Origin: Eretmocerus hayati
Taxonomy: Eukaryota; Arthropoda; Insecta; Hymenoptera; Aphelinidae
Assembly (NCBI GenBank): GCA_029851415.1
Contig: CM056741.1
Coordinates: 66,330,282-66,394,281 of the forward strand
Length of the DNA: 64,000 nt
Reading direction: 5' to 3'
Shown: positions 1 to 11,377 of the stretch, one piece after another
How positions within the stretch are numbered: position 1 is the stretch's first letter
Layout: each line of letters starts with the position of its first letter
Translations under genes and position numbers: made by a program
The notes under the pieces: model-generated
Database searches by the model: none
What the model saw: the letters and a program-made list of their open reading frames with translations, nothing else
What the model was told of the DNA's origin: nothing

Positions 1-212
1 GAGATTCTTCCCGGCACTATTTTCGATTGAAAATACACGAATCCGCCCAACAAGAGTTCCTTTTCCACAATTTTCGACTCCATAGCAGGCCCGTACGTTG
101 GTCGCAATCAGCTGATCGATCGAAGCCACGACAAAGTAAACAATAAACGACTCACTGTAGCGATCTTGATCTGGGTGGAATCATAGTCCGCAATTTCGCC
201 ATACATAGACAT
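1..212. other. Unassigned DNA at the window edge
   Basis: I see no gene, repeat or structural signal in this short stretch. Confidence 0.3.
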
Positions 213-440
213 TTGAACTGTGGTTATTTCGATTTTCATTTATTTGGAGTTTTGACCATTCGGATTTCGTTTACTTGGATTTTTGACCGTTCGGACTTCT
301 GGCCATTCGGAGTTTTGTCCATTCGGACTTTTTGTTTTCGGGAAAATGGCTTCGGAGAAATGGTCTTCGGAGTGTGGGGCATTCGGAAATTTGTCCACTC
401 GAAGAAATGGATTCGGACTTTTGACCGGGAACCTTGAACT
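213..440. repeat. Degenerate minisatellite with CATTCGGA/TTTTGACC motifs
   Basis: The words ATTCGGA and TTTTGACC recur at irregular 20-30 base intervals. Short frames are open on both strands only because the repeat lacks stops. It abuts the decayed LINE fragment that follows and could be its eroded edge. Confidence 0.4.
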
Positions 441-1445
441 CGATATCAATCAAAAATTGATCGAGAGCAGTTCTAAGATTGAACCCACAAGCCAGAGTAG
501 AAAGATTTGAAATTAGTAGCGAATAAATCCAATGACTCATGTAAGTTACTTGAAGATTCGGGCAGAATTTATGGTTATCAGAAATACTACTATTAAAGTT
601 CAGTCCATCCATGTGAGTCCAGAGGGCTTTAATGTTCTTGAGAATATTATTCTCAATACTTCCTATGTAGCTTTTGTACAAATCTTCAGATTCTCGAATA
701 CATAACGCACGCAGTTTTACTGAACGAATCCTATCATCTAAGTTATTCGATTCGATCCAAATTGTATGGGCAACAGCCTTCTGATCAATTAATTCGATGG
801 GTTCATCATCGCGCCAAACAGGATGATTAGATTTACTTACTCCGCCGTTAGGAACATGCTTGTTCACATAGCCATCAAGAATATCATAGAATGAATCAAC
901 ATCTTGGTCAATGTTACCACTTGACAAGGCATTGTACCATGGTCAACTTGATCCAACATATCAGAGATTTTTGCATGATTAGCTTCGTAAAATTTATCAT
1001 TGATGAATTTATGACGTTGTTAACTATCAAGAGGGTACTGGAGTTCAATAGCAAATGATACAGGGATGTGGTTCTCATCTGTAGATTCAAAGGACTTCAA
1101 AATCTAAGATGTTATGGAATAGGTTCTTAGTTGCAGAAAGGAGGTCGAGACTATAATTTTCATAATTTTTATTCGGATGCATCGGATAAAATTCACACAG
1201 ATCTAGGAATATATGGTCAGAAGACATTGGAATAGCAGCAGCTATTCGTTTTGGATTGACATAATCATTGAATCGAACAAAAACATCATTCTCATACATG
1301 AATCAGCGTTTGGGATATTAAAGTCACCATAAAATAAGAACTGATAGTCACTGAATGAATTTGTTACCGCAGAAACAACACTTGGATGACGTCGGTAAAC
1401 AGTCAGATCAGCCGAGAGTGGGATGAACGTGTTGCCAATGATCAA
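430..1445 (-). pseudogene. Decayed Jockey-type LINE fragment (endonuclease and linker region)
   Basis: Read on the minus strand, several frames in sequence resemble the apurinic-type endonuclease and following linker of an arthropod Jockey-like LINE. One segment (1445-1242) carries YGDFNIPN, matching the GDFN metal-binding motif. The next (1299-1087) carries SSDH, matching the C-terminal S-D-H motif. The third (927-430) reads like the linker between endonuclease and reverse transcriptase, with patterns such as VDSFYDILDGYVNKHVP. Frames are joined only by frameshifts and internal stops, so the copy is dead. No reverse transcriptase core is present. Assignment to Jockey rather than another clade rests on remembered family pattern, not an alignment. 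Confidence 0.6.
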
Positions 1446-1453
1446 CTGACGAG

Positions 1454-2712
1454 GGAAGCACCAACCTTGCGGGTCCTGGATCTTGATTTTGGTGAGAAAT
1501 GAAGGTACCCAAGAGGGTTTCGTCCAATGGGCCTCCTATCCCGAGATACAGACATGGAGGTTAGCATTGTCAGTATATCTATATAAGGTCAGTGTACCCA
1601 ACTTGCCCCCATTAAGCCATTTTCTTATTAACTTTGGCCCATCTCCATATTTTCCAACGTACCTTAGCTCATTTTAAAGCTTGTCTTGAGACTTTCGAAA
1701 TAAGTTAAAGTACATTCAATTTGAACCAACTGGAGCCAAACTGTTTTAATTCTCCCAAAAGGTGATTTTTGAGAGTTTACAAAAGAGTGTACCCAACTTG
1801 CCCCCATTAAGCCTTTTTCTCAATAGCTTTGGTTCATTCCAACGATTCTCAACGTGCTTTAACTCATTTTGAAGCTTGTTTAAAGACCTTTAAAATGCAC
1901 TGAACTACGTTCAATTTGGATCAATTGGAACCGAACTGTCGCAATTCTTCCGAAATAAATGATGGAAATCGGCGATAAAGTGTTTTCATCGCCGTGCACG
2001 CACATTTGGAGCTTTTCGGTGGTTCGAAACACTAGTTCTGACCTACTTTGACGTGATAAACACGTTCCGAGTGGTGAAAAAAGTCGTTATGCATGCCCTA
2101 TCGAGATAAACATATGAGGGCATGTTAGGTACACTCCAATGTTGGCATCCTTGTTTACAAATCGTCTCCGTGTTTTGCACATAAAAAGGGTCCATATTCA
2201 AATTTTGCAATTCCGAAGAATGGATTTTGAAGGTCTTGGAACAAGAAATCGAATGCGCTAAGTTACGTTAAGATTGGTTGAACTCAACGAATTTGGCACC
2301 GGTTTTACTGAACGCAATTCCCTCGGTGCTTTCTTAGCTAAGCAATCACGGAAAATAGAAAAATCACTTTAGATTTTTTAAAGAACGCAGGAATGATTCG
2401 GGGTCGACGCAAACTACTTACTTTCTCATATTTCAACATAACAAACGTAAAAAAAAATTGCCGGGAGGCCAAGGAGTGCCCATCCCCGAGATCGGCATAT
2501 GGGGGCAAGTTGGGTACAGAGGCAAGTTGGGTACACTTACCTTATGTGTCATTTTAACGTGGGCCTATACGGGCAATGCTAATCTCCATAGCTGTATCTC
2601 GGGATTGAAGGCCCATTGGACAAAACCCTTCTGGGCACCTTCATTTCTCACCAAAACAAGAAGATTCCCAAATTTTCTTCAAGATCCAGGACCCATAAGG
2701 TTGGTCCCGAGA
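1454..2712. repeat. Palindromic element whose spacer holds copy A of the GTACCC family
   Basis: The arm at 1454-1582 is repeated in inverted orientation at 2545-2712. Shared stretches include the words around CCAATGGGCC, TGAGAAATGAAGG and GGGTCCTGGATCTTGA. The right arm is somewhat longer because of indels. The whole spacer is one copy of the 0.8-kb family described separately. Confidence 0.7.
1583..2545. mobile_element. GTACCC-family element, copy A
   Basis: The ends are inverted and read AAGGTCAGTGTACCCAAC on the left and the complement of AAGGTAAGTGTACCCAAC on the right. The word GTACCCAACTTGCCCC also recurs internally in both orientations. The body shares long words with copies at 4255, 10685 and 23225, for example AACGTGTTTATCACG read on either strand. 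There is no transposase-like frame, so it behaves as a MITE-like non-autonomous element. Its superfamily cannot be assigned. I find no clear target duplication. Confidence 0.7.
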
Positions 2713-2980
2713 ATGCAGCCCGAGCGTCACGTGTGCTATTCTGCGGATGATTACTCGGGTGTGCTAATTTTATTCTTCTTGCGTGCGCGAGCCACATCTT
2801 GGAAGATACAGACTCGCTGACGATGCGGAAAATTTCCTAGTTGAGCTGCTGAGCATTCTGGATGATTCGCATACACGAGAACGAGGTGCCTCGTGTACGC
2901 GACGAGTATGGATTTCTATGCATCCTAAGCGTCGCATGTGCTATTCTGTAGATCAGGACTCACGTGTGCAAACATGATTT
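2690..2980 (-). repeat. About 205-bp dispersed satellite-like repeat (inverted copy)
   Basis: The sequence matches, in reverse orientation, units at 8539-8747 and 9325-9680. Shared words include GATCTGCAGAATAGCACA, GCTCAGCAGCTCAA and GCGTACGCGA. No coding potential is evident. Confidence 0.65.
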
Positions 2981-4254
2981 TCCAAATAAGATTATCAAAA
3001 GGCGCGGTAGCGCCTTGCTGGCGAGTATATGGAAGAGAAAAACATGTGAGAAAGAGAGAGAGCACGCAAGGCACGCCGTGCCTTATATACGCTGAGTTGG
3101 GCCGTTTTAACCTCACGCATTTTTTCGAACCTACTTATTTCATGCTTTTCTGGGTTCAGGGAGGTCTCAATCACTCTGAACATGTTATTTCGGCCTTCAA
3201 CAAGGATATTGGCAAGTCATTTCGCCGCTGACAGCGTTTAGTGCCAAAATATCTTGCTCACTCATTTCGACCCTTCCCGATTTTTTCGCGTCGAGATTTC
3301 AGCCGCGTTACGACACTCGAAGTCGAACACAGTCGATTGTTGGGGTCGACCACGCGGGACGATCGACCGTGAGAACACGGGTGATTATGTTTTGATGCAG
3401 CCGCATGTGTAGCAGGCGGCGTTATTCCGCTCCAGCAGTAACATGTTGTAACGTTTTTTACTATTTTGATTATATTATGTAGAAATAACAGCAAAGATTC
3501 AATGCCAATTGATGCCAATCGTAGCACCGTGCCTGCAGCGAGCTTGTAGATATCAGCTCTCATTGTTGGAGGAATAAGAGCCTATTGTTGTAGGTTTTCT
3601 TGTCTGGAGTGACATGAGATTAATAGGCCAAAATGTGTGTCATTTTCACTGTTATACAGTGTCAGTCACAAAAATATTTGGAGAATTTAGGATTTGATCG
3701 TGAGAAAAAATGAGTGCCAGTATCAATCTATATTTCAGCAGTCTATTGACTTTCAGTTTCCTTAATACTTCAGACAGACCCAACTCTGGAGCTATAAATT
3801 GTGCATCTCAAAGAAAAGTTCATAAACATAAATCACCCTAGTTGAAGAGGAGTGCGACCAATAGAATATCCTTCGTGTTGCATTTTGTGTCTCAATAGAA
3901 TCCTGTCAATGTCCAACACATCAAGAGGGAACGTCTCTCACATTTAGATGTTGTGAGACAGGTCAGTCCGATTGACGACTGTCCAAGAACAGTTGTTGTG
4001 ATATATAAACACTGATCTCTGGTGCTGCTCTGGTAATTTTTGAAAATCAAACTTGTTGCGTAATACTCTAATCCAAAGGCCTCAGCTAGACTTTTACTCA
4101 TATGGTATATGGATTTTACTTTCTTGGCGTGTGCCACTCACATTCTTGTCATATACTTTGTGAGCGTGATGGCATAGGTAAATTTCTGAATCAATAATTA
4201 ATAATATAATCTGCCTGCAGCGTCCGGCGGTACCAGATTTTTGCGATCTACATG
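2981..4254. other. No recognised gene or repeat
   Basis: Only short, unconvincing frames occur. A short AG-rich stretch (GAAAGAGAGAGAGC) lies near 3050. Nothing else could be supported. Confidence 0.3.
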
Positions 4255-5073
4255 TAAGGTAAGTGTACCCAACTTGCCCCCATATGCCGATCTCAGGAAT
4301 GGGCGCTCGTTGACCTTCCCGCAATTTTTTTTACGTTTGTTATGTTAAAATATAAGAAAATACGTAGTTTTCATCGACCCCGGATCATTTCTGCGTTCTC
4401 CAGAAAATATAAAGTGAGTTTTTCATTTTTCGTGTTTGCACGACTAATAAATCGAGAGGAAATCGCGTTCACTAAAACCGGTGCCAATTTATTTTTATTC
4501 GACCAATCTTGACGTACCTCAGCGTATTCGATTCCTTGTCTCAAGACCTTCAACATCCGCTCTTCAGGGTTGCAGAACTCTGATCTGGAGCGATTTTATG
4601 TACAATACACGATGATGGTTTGAGAATCAAGAAGGCCGACATCGGAGTGTACCCAACACGCCCCCATATGGTTATCTCGGAGAGGCGTGCAGTATGGCTT
4701 TTTTTACCACTCAGAACGTGTTTATCACGTCAAAATAGGTTGGAAATAGTGTTTTGGGCCAACTAAAAGCTACAAATGCCGCTGCGCGGTGATCAAAACG
4801 GATCATAGCATTTTTCGCATTTCATCGCCGATTTACATTGTTTTAAATGATGGGGGCAAGTTGGGTACACACTTTTGTGAACTCTCAAAAATTACCTTCT
4901 GGAAGAATTCAAACAGCTCGGCTCCACTATATCCAAATTGGACGTACCTTAGCTTATTTTAAGGGTCTTGAGACAAGCTTTAAAATGAGCTTAGGTACGT
5001 CGGAAAATATTGAGATTATCCAGAATTATTGAGAAAATGGCTTAATGGGGGCAAGTTCGGTACACTTACCTCA
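4255..5073. mobile_element. GTACCC-family element, copy B
   Basis: It runs from TAAGGTAAGTGTACCC to the inverted end at GGTACACTTACCTCA. It is very similar along its length to copy D at 23225-24064, and both are preceded by ACATG. Internal copies of the terminal word lie near 4648 and 4855. It has no coding capacity. Confidence 0.75.
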
Positions 5074-5088
5074 TATACGTATATACAC

Positions 5089-5520
5089 AGACCTTATTTA
5101 AACCTTATTTAGACCTTACTTCACTAGATTTTTGCTCTCTCGATGTATTCACGCATACATACAAATATACAGACCTCATTTAAACCTTATTTAGACCTTA
5201 CTTCACTAGATTTTTGCCCTCTCTATGTATTCACGCATACATACAAATATTCAGACCTTATTTAAACCTTATTTAGACCTTACTTCACTAGATTTTTGCT
5301 CTCTCGATGTATTCACGCATACATACAAATATACAGACCTCATTTAAACCTTATTTAGACCTTACTTCACTAGATTTTTGCCCTCTCTATGTATTCACGC
5401 ATACATACAAATATTCAGACCTTATTTAAACCTTATTTAGACCTTACTTCACTAGATTTTCGCCCTCTCAATGTATTCACGTATACATACAAACTTTATT
5501 TGAACCTTATTTAGACCTTA
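5089..5520. repeat. Tandem array of an ~82-bp unit (about five copies)
   Basis: The unit begins CAGACCTTATTTAAACC and ends near CATACATACAAATA. It starts at about 5089, 5171, 5252, 5334 and 5416, with a partial last unit. Variants alternate (CAGACCTT with CTCTCGATG, CAGACCTC with CCTCTCTATG), so the higher-order period is about 164 bp. Confidence 0.9.
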
Positions 5521-6167
5521 TTAGTCTAATTTTCAATCTGAAAACATTTCCGACGTTCAATTTTTATATGTGACTATTTTATCCTTCATTTATTTCTCAT
5601 TCCCAAGACTTTTTATCTATTATCTATCATAATTCATAATATGGTGATCGTGTAAGTGTGGTTTTTGTCTAGTTCGTCGCTTCCGTTACAATGAATAATG
5701 ATTTATGGGAATCGTCTATCTGTCTATCTGTACGTCATCCTCGATCGCCTCAATTTCTATGAATGAATGACTCTCAATCCTAAGAGTCGCCACCATGCGT
5801 ACCGGAGTGTTGCAAAGGCGCAGATTGAGAGCCAAGCCCCATAGTTTCGGCTCACGAGGACCTGTGGTCGTCTGAATCTACAGGATCAATTCTCCCAATA
5901 TATATTTACAACAAAGATCAATTGGTCGCAGATGTAAGGAACGTATAAGGGAGAATGTTTTTTATACATTCGTTGCATCTCTCGAATTGATGACCTTTGA
6001 AATGAATATATATTCTTTGAATTGACCCTTAAGAATGGATGATTGATGAGGTATTGATGAATGATGAGGTATTGTGTCATCAGAGGGATCATCTTCATAG
6101 CCTCGGCTACGAAATTTCGGGGCTATTGTATGAGCGAGTCTGTGCTTCCAATAATATGGCTCGCGCA
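5521..6167. other. No gene; ends in a partial ~205-bp repeat
   Basis: The stretch contains AT-rich unassigned DNA. From about 6110 it shows a partial unit of the ~205-bp repeat (GAGCGAGTCTGTGCTTCCA), cut by the palindrome that starts at 6168. Confidence 0.4.
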
Positions 6168-8538
6168 GGGGCTTGATTTTAAAATTATGACACTTGCAAA
6201 TGCAGCAAGCTTACGCGCGCACCTATCGCCAGGTGTCTAGTCTTTGCGGCGGTTCTGCCGGTCCACCCGTCCCTTCCCATTCGGTGTGGTGTTGGGTTAG
6301 TCCTTCGGTAAATTGAGACTAGGGCAGATTACAGACTTCTCTCTTCTCTGGACTTAATTGAAAAATACATCAATTGAGTCTTTCCTCGATAATGAGTTAT
6401 GGATAACTCAACTCTCCACAGCAGCAGAAGATGCATTTTTTTTTTTATGCAAACCCTCACAAAACACATGCACATATGGTCCTACGATCATGATCTGAGT
6501 GTTTCGTAGGGAGCCAGAGAGATACATAACATCAGGCTCGAATAATAATAATCTGGAATTTGAAGTGATGTTCATGAGTGCAGGTGTTACACAACACATT
6601 CATGATGATGTCAGATAATAGTGTTAACTTATTATAGTGTTGACAGATAGCGCTAGATTTTGTGTGAAAAACTTTTTTGAGTTAAATTCTGTTCATCTTA
6701 TAACAGCAAACATATTGTAGATTTTAATCCTACCATGCAAGCTTACTTGTATTTTTACTAAGGATATTTCACCCTCTTTCTGTCATCTAGGTAGAATTAG
6801 GTCTTAACAATCAGACATTACCACCACCGATGAAAAAATTGAATGTACATACATCAGATTATGATCTCCATCAGTAAAACTGATGAATAACATGAAGACC
6901 TCCTCTACGCGAGCCTTACTTCTGAGAATCAGAGTCTATTGTGCATGATGAAATTTTTTTGTCCTGAAAATGAGAACCTATAGCGTGTATTCATTCCTGA
7001 TGTGCATACAAATGTGGAGGTTTGGAGACTATAATAGAATGTTGAAAGAATTGAGTTATTATCAATTATTGGAGGAATTGAAGCATTTTAACTGTGTTGT
7101 CATTCCAACAGTGGGCATGGTCAGGAAGTCATATGATGAGTTCTGATTAATGCCATGGGACAAGATTCTAGGTTTTGCGCATCAAACTGAGAAAGTGTAC
7201 GTATCTAAATGTTCAGGGATACTAGTCAATAAGAATAGGTTACGCTCTAGTCAGATTTAGAAGGTCTAATTGGTAGTGAACTATACTATTTGGATATACT
7301 ATTTGGATACTCAAGCTGTTAGGAGCTACTTGTATTTTTTATTTTTGTTGGTATCTTGAAGATTTTTCTTCCAAGAATTGAAATAAATTGAGATAACCCA
7401 TATTGAGTATCCGAATAGTATAGCCCACTACTAATTTGACCTTCTAAATCTGATTAGAGCGTAACCCATATTCTTATGACTGGTATCCCAAAACATTTAG
7501 ATACATACACTTTCTCAGTTTGATGCGCAAAACCTAGAATCTTGTCCCATGGCATTAATCAGAACTCATCATATGACTTTCTGACCATGCCCACTGTTGG
7601 GATGACAACACGGTCAAAATGCTTTAATTCCTCCAATAATTGATAATAACTCAATTCTCTCAACATTCTATTATAGTCTCCAAACCTCCACATTTGGATG
7701 CACATCTGGAATGAATACACGCTATAGGTTCTTATTTTCAGGACAAAAAAATTTCATCATGCACAATAGACTCTGATTCTCAAAAGTAAGGCTCGCGTAG
7801 AGGAGGTCTTCATTTTATTCATCAATTTTACTGATGGAGATCATAATCTGATGTGTGTACATTTAATTTTTTCATCGGTGGTGGTAACGTCTGATTGTTA
7901 AGACCTAATTCTACCTAGATGACAGAAAGAGGGTGAAATATCCTTAGTAAAAATACAAGTAAGCTTGCATCGTAGGATTAAAATCTACAATATGTTTGCT
8001 GTTATGAGATGAACAGAATTTAACTCAAAAAAGTTTTTCACACAAAATCTAGCGCTATCTGTCAACACTATAATAAGTTAACACTATTATCTGACATCAT
8101 CATGAATGTATTGTGTAACACCTGCACTCATGAACATCACTTTAAATTCCAGATTATTATTATTCGAGCCTGATGTTATGTATCTCTCTGGCTCCCTACG
8201 GAACACTCAGATCATGATCGTAGGACCATATGTTCATGTGTTTTGTGAGGGTTTGCATAAAAAATAATGCATCTTCTACTGCTGTGGAGAGTTGAGTTAT
8301 CCATAACTCATTATCGAGGAAAGACTCAATTAATTGATGTATTTTTCAATTAAGTACAGAGAAGAGAGAAGTCTGTAATCTGCCTTAGTCTTATTTACCG
8401 AAGGACTAACCTCACACCACACCGAATGGGAAGGAACGGGTGGACCGGTGGAACCGCCGCAAAGACTAGACACTTGGCGATAGGTGCGCGCGTAAGCTTG
8501 CTGCATTTGCAAGTGTCGTAATTTTAAAATCAAGCCCC
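6168..8538. mobile_element. 2.37-kb palindromic foldback element
   Basis: The left end GGGGCTTGATTTTAAAATTA is repeated in inverse at the right end (8538). The two arms match almost base for base for over 1.1 kb each, down to a spacer near 7310-7400. No transposase-like frame exists. The element sits inside a unit of the ~205-bp repeat, since both flanks carry parts of it. It resembles foldback or long-TIR non-autonomous DNA elements; the superfamily is unknown and no target duplication is obvious. Confidence 0.85.
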
Positions 8539-8747
8539 AGGCAAGGAAGAATCATGGTAGCGCACGCGAGAGATGATCTGCAGAATAGCACAAGGGACAC
8601 TCAGATCCCATGGGAATCCATACCCGTCGCGTACGCGAATGATCCAACGGGTGCTCAGCAGCTCAAGTAGGAGATTCTCTGCATCATGAGCGAGTTTATG
8701 CTTCCAAAAATGTGGCTTTCGCACGCAAGGAAGAATTATGGTAGCGC
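8539..8747 (+). repeat. About 205-bp satellite-like repeat unit, interrupted by the TRIM
   Basis: The unit contains GATCTGCAGAATAGCACA, GCGTACGCGAATGATCCAAC and GCTCAGCAGCTCAAGTAG. It continues past the LTR element inserted at 8752. Confidence 0.7.
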
Positions 8748-8817
8748 ATGTTGTTACGGGCGCAAGCTACACAGGCGCCCGCACTTTAAGTGTACCACAT
8801 ATAAGGACTGCCGCTTG

Positions 8818-8895
8818 GTGCGGCCGGATTAGCTCAGTCAACAGCGTGTCAGACTCTTGATCAAGAGGTCGCCGGATCGTTTCCCGCGGCCGCAC
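8818..8895 (+). other. tRNA-like segment inside the left LTR
   Basis: A perfect 9-bp stem GTGCGGCCG/CGGCCGCAC closes a region holding TTAGCTCAGTC, which is like a tRNA D-arm and Pol III box A. It also holds an ACTCTTGATC anticodon-loop-like word and GGATCGTTTCC, which differs by one base from a box B consensus. The D-arm and anticodon stems are imperfect, so it is not a functional tRNA gene. It may be a Pol III promoter remnant. Confidence 0.6.
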
Positions 8896-9203
8896 TTTTT
8901 ATTCAGTGCATGAAGAAGAATAAAATCATAATAACTGGTGTCAGAAAGCGGAATGAACCCCGCTCACAAGTGGACAGCGTACTCGGAGGATAATCAACGA
9001 TGACAATTGGGTGGCGCTGCCCACGCATAGACCTGCTGTACCGACAAGATAGACTCGGGATCTACATAGACGACAATTAGAAGACAATGACATGAAGTTC
9101 AGACGATGAGGACATCGTCGACTCAGCCCAGGGGGTGTGTTACGGATGCAAGCTACACAGGCGCCCGCACCTCAAGTGCACCACATATAAGGACTGCCGC
9201 TTG

Positions 9204-9282
9204 GTGCGGCCGGACTAGCTCAGTCAACAGCGTGTCAGACTCTTGATCAAGAGGTCGCCGGATCGTTTCCCGGCGGCCGCAC
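9204..9282 (+). other. tRNA-like segment inside the right LTR
   Basis: This is the same structure as in the left LTR, with only a few differences (CTAGCTCAGTC, an extra G before the closing stem). Its conservation follows from LTR identity. Confidence 0.6.
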
Positions 9283-9324
9283 TAATAATTCAGTGCATGA
9301 AGAAGAATAAAATCATAACAATGT

Positions 9325-9680
9325 GAATCATGATCAGCAGAATAGCAGACGTGATGCTTAGATTGCATGGAAATCATACCCATCGCGTACGCGTGGTATG
9401 TCACTCTCGCGTACGCGAATCATCCAACAAATGCTCAGCAGCTCAAGTAAGAAATTTTTCGCATCGTGCATGAGCGAGTCTATGCCTCCAAAGACTTGTG
9501 CGCGAGAGAACAATCAAATTAGCACACGCGAGTCATGATCTGCAGAATAGCACACGTGACGCTCAGACTGCATAGAAATCCATTCTCATCCCGTACGCGA
9601 GACACCTTGCTTTCGCGTACACGAATCATCCAACGGAAGCTCAGCAGCACAACTAATAGTACTATCTATCGAATAGTTCA
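9325..9680 (+). repeat. About 205-bp satellite-like repeat, nearly two units
   Basis: The word GATC(T/A)GCAGAATAGCA occurs at about 9332 and 9537, giving a ~205-bp period. The intervening sequence matches units at 8539 and, inverted, at 2690. Confidence 0.7.
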
Positions 9681-10684
9681 GATGATGCACCCCGAGTGCA
9701 GCAATTGCAACGAGCATGCAACAGATGTTGGGTAGCAGCCGACGAAATTCCGCAGATACGCCACCTCTGCTTCCTACGTGACACACATTATCATTCAATC
9801 ACGAAAAAAAACAGGCTTTCGACATGGAACGACATTTACTTTTCAGCTTCAGCCCGACCATCACAATTGTAATCTCCATGTACCGCAGACCTACGGAAGT
9901 GCGTAAAGAAGAAAAGCATCAGATACACACGTGGCGACTGGCAACATAAGTATTCTACACCTCGACTTCAAGAATTCCCGTGGTATCATCGCGCACAAGA
10001 TGGTCGTGGTTCAAGCTTATGGAGCACCAAGAGCATATCCCAAGACGCTCACATTGACCCACCGCATATGCATTACGAACTATCGATGACGAGGAAACGT
10101 TGAAGACGCGTCGTGGCCGAAGTTCCTCCGAGGCAGCAGCTGTCTGCTCGCCGGCAATTGAAACGAGCTTGATTATGCCATCCACCTTACAATAGTACAA
10201 TTGCCCCCGCACCACCCCCTCCTCATCACAAAATCACATCAACACCGAGAACAACACTGCGTGGTTGTCTCCGCAAGAGCACCAATTAGATTCAAATGAT
10301 GCCACTGCCACTTCCGAGGCTGTCGCAGATCTCACTGGTTCTCTCCAATACGCACAGCACACTGCATCACTTGATGATCATCGTGTCTCGACCGCACACG
10401 CTGGAAATTATGACCATTGATCGATAATAGAGCAGCTGACTACAATGCCTCCCAAGCCATAACCTGGCAGAATACACAATGTAATGCTCCGGTATAATGG
10501 TTAGCCGTTAAACATTATATTTGGAGCATTACTGAAACAACGCTAAAAGATACGATTTTTCTCATGAAAGTTGCAAACTCAAGAATCCGTTACAAACTAT
10601 TTAGATCTCACCAATCAACATTACAAACTCCACGATACTTACATTTCCCGGGATATACACTATTTATGTAACAAATTATACATA
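9681..10684. other. No recognised gene
   Basis: Only a short hairpin (AATGCTCC...GGAGCATT at about 10479-10530) stands out. The frames are short and unconvincing. Confidence 0.3.
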
Positions 10685-11377
10685 AAGCAAGTGTACCCAA
10701 CTTGCCTCTGTATCCAACTTGCCCCTATATGCTGATCTCAGGAATCGGCACTCGCTGACCTTCGCACATTTCATTCACATTTGTTATGTTGAGATAGAAC
10801 CAAACGAAGTGTTTTATATCAATCCCGAATCATCTCTTCGTTCCCCAAATATATTGAAGTAATTTTTCCACTTTTCGTGTTCCTAAAGCCAAGAAATCTC
10901 CGAGAAAATTGCGTTCAGTAAAATCCTTACAAAATTTATTCAGTTCGGCCAATTAACGTGCCTCAGCGCGCGTGATTCTTTGTCTAAAGATTTTCACAAT
11001 TCTCCTTTAAGAGTTGCAAAACTCGCATCTGGAGATACTCCGTGTGCAGAACACGGAGATGATTCGTAAGACAAAAGGTTCAACATCGGAGTGTTCCGAA
11101 CATGCCCCCATACTGCTATCTCGAAAAGGTTGGCAGGATGACTATCCTACTAATCAGAATGTGTTCATCACGTCAACATAAGCCAGAGACAGTTTTTTAG
11201 AACAGAGTAAAGCTTCATAAGTGATTACATGTCGATGAAACCGATTTCATGCAGTTAGGGGGAAATTGAAAGAGCTCGCCCCTAGTTGGGCAAAATTAGA
11301 CGAACTTCGGCTCATTTCAAGGGTGAGACTGTTGAGTAAATGGCTTGATGGAGGCAAGTGAGGTGCACTTACCTTAC
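10685..11377. mobile_element. GTACCC-family element, copy C (diverged)
   Basis: The left end AAGTGTACCCAACTTGCC and the right end GTGCACTTACCTTACC frame a body that shares words with copies B and D, such as CTCGGAGATTTC-like and GTGTTCATCACGTCA segments. It is more diverged and ~130 bp shorter than B and D. It has no coding capacity. Confidence 0.65.

Larger units (their letters stand above)
8752..9320 (+). mobile_element. TRIM-like miniature LTR retrotransposon
   Basis: Two near-identical LTRs (8752-8933 and 9138-9320, about 182 bp) begin TGTTAC and end ATAACA in the right copy; the left has one change, ATAATA. They flank only ~204 bp of internal DNA. The bases right after the left LTR, TGGTGTCAGAAAGCGG, fit a primer-binding site complementary to the 3' end of a Leu-type tRNA. 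A purine run AGGGGGTG precedes the right LTR. The 4-bp sequence ATGT is duplicated at 8748-8751 and 9321-9324. There are no proteins, so it must be mobilised by an autonomous relative. Each LTR also has a TATA-like CATATAAGG, a tRNA-like segment and an AATAAA near its end. Confidence 0.85.

Noticed and set aside
271..927. 218-codon minus-strand frame as a host gene
   Set aside because: Its sequence reads as the endonuclease-to-RT linker of a Jockey-type LINE, ending in degenerate repeat.
8818..8895. Functional tRNA gene
   Set aside because: D-arm and anticodon stems do not pair properly and the same segment is repeated in both LTRs of an element.
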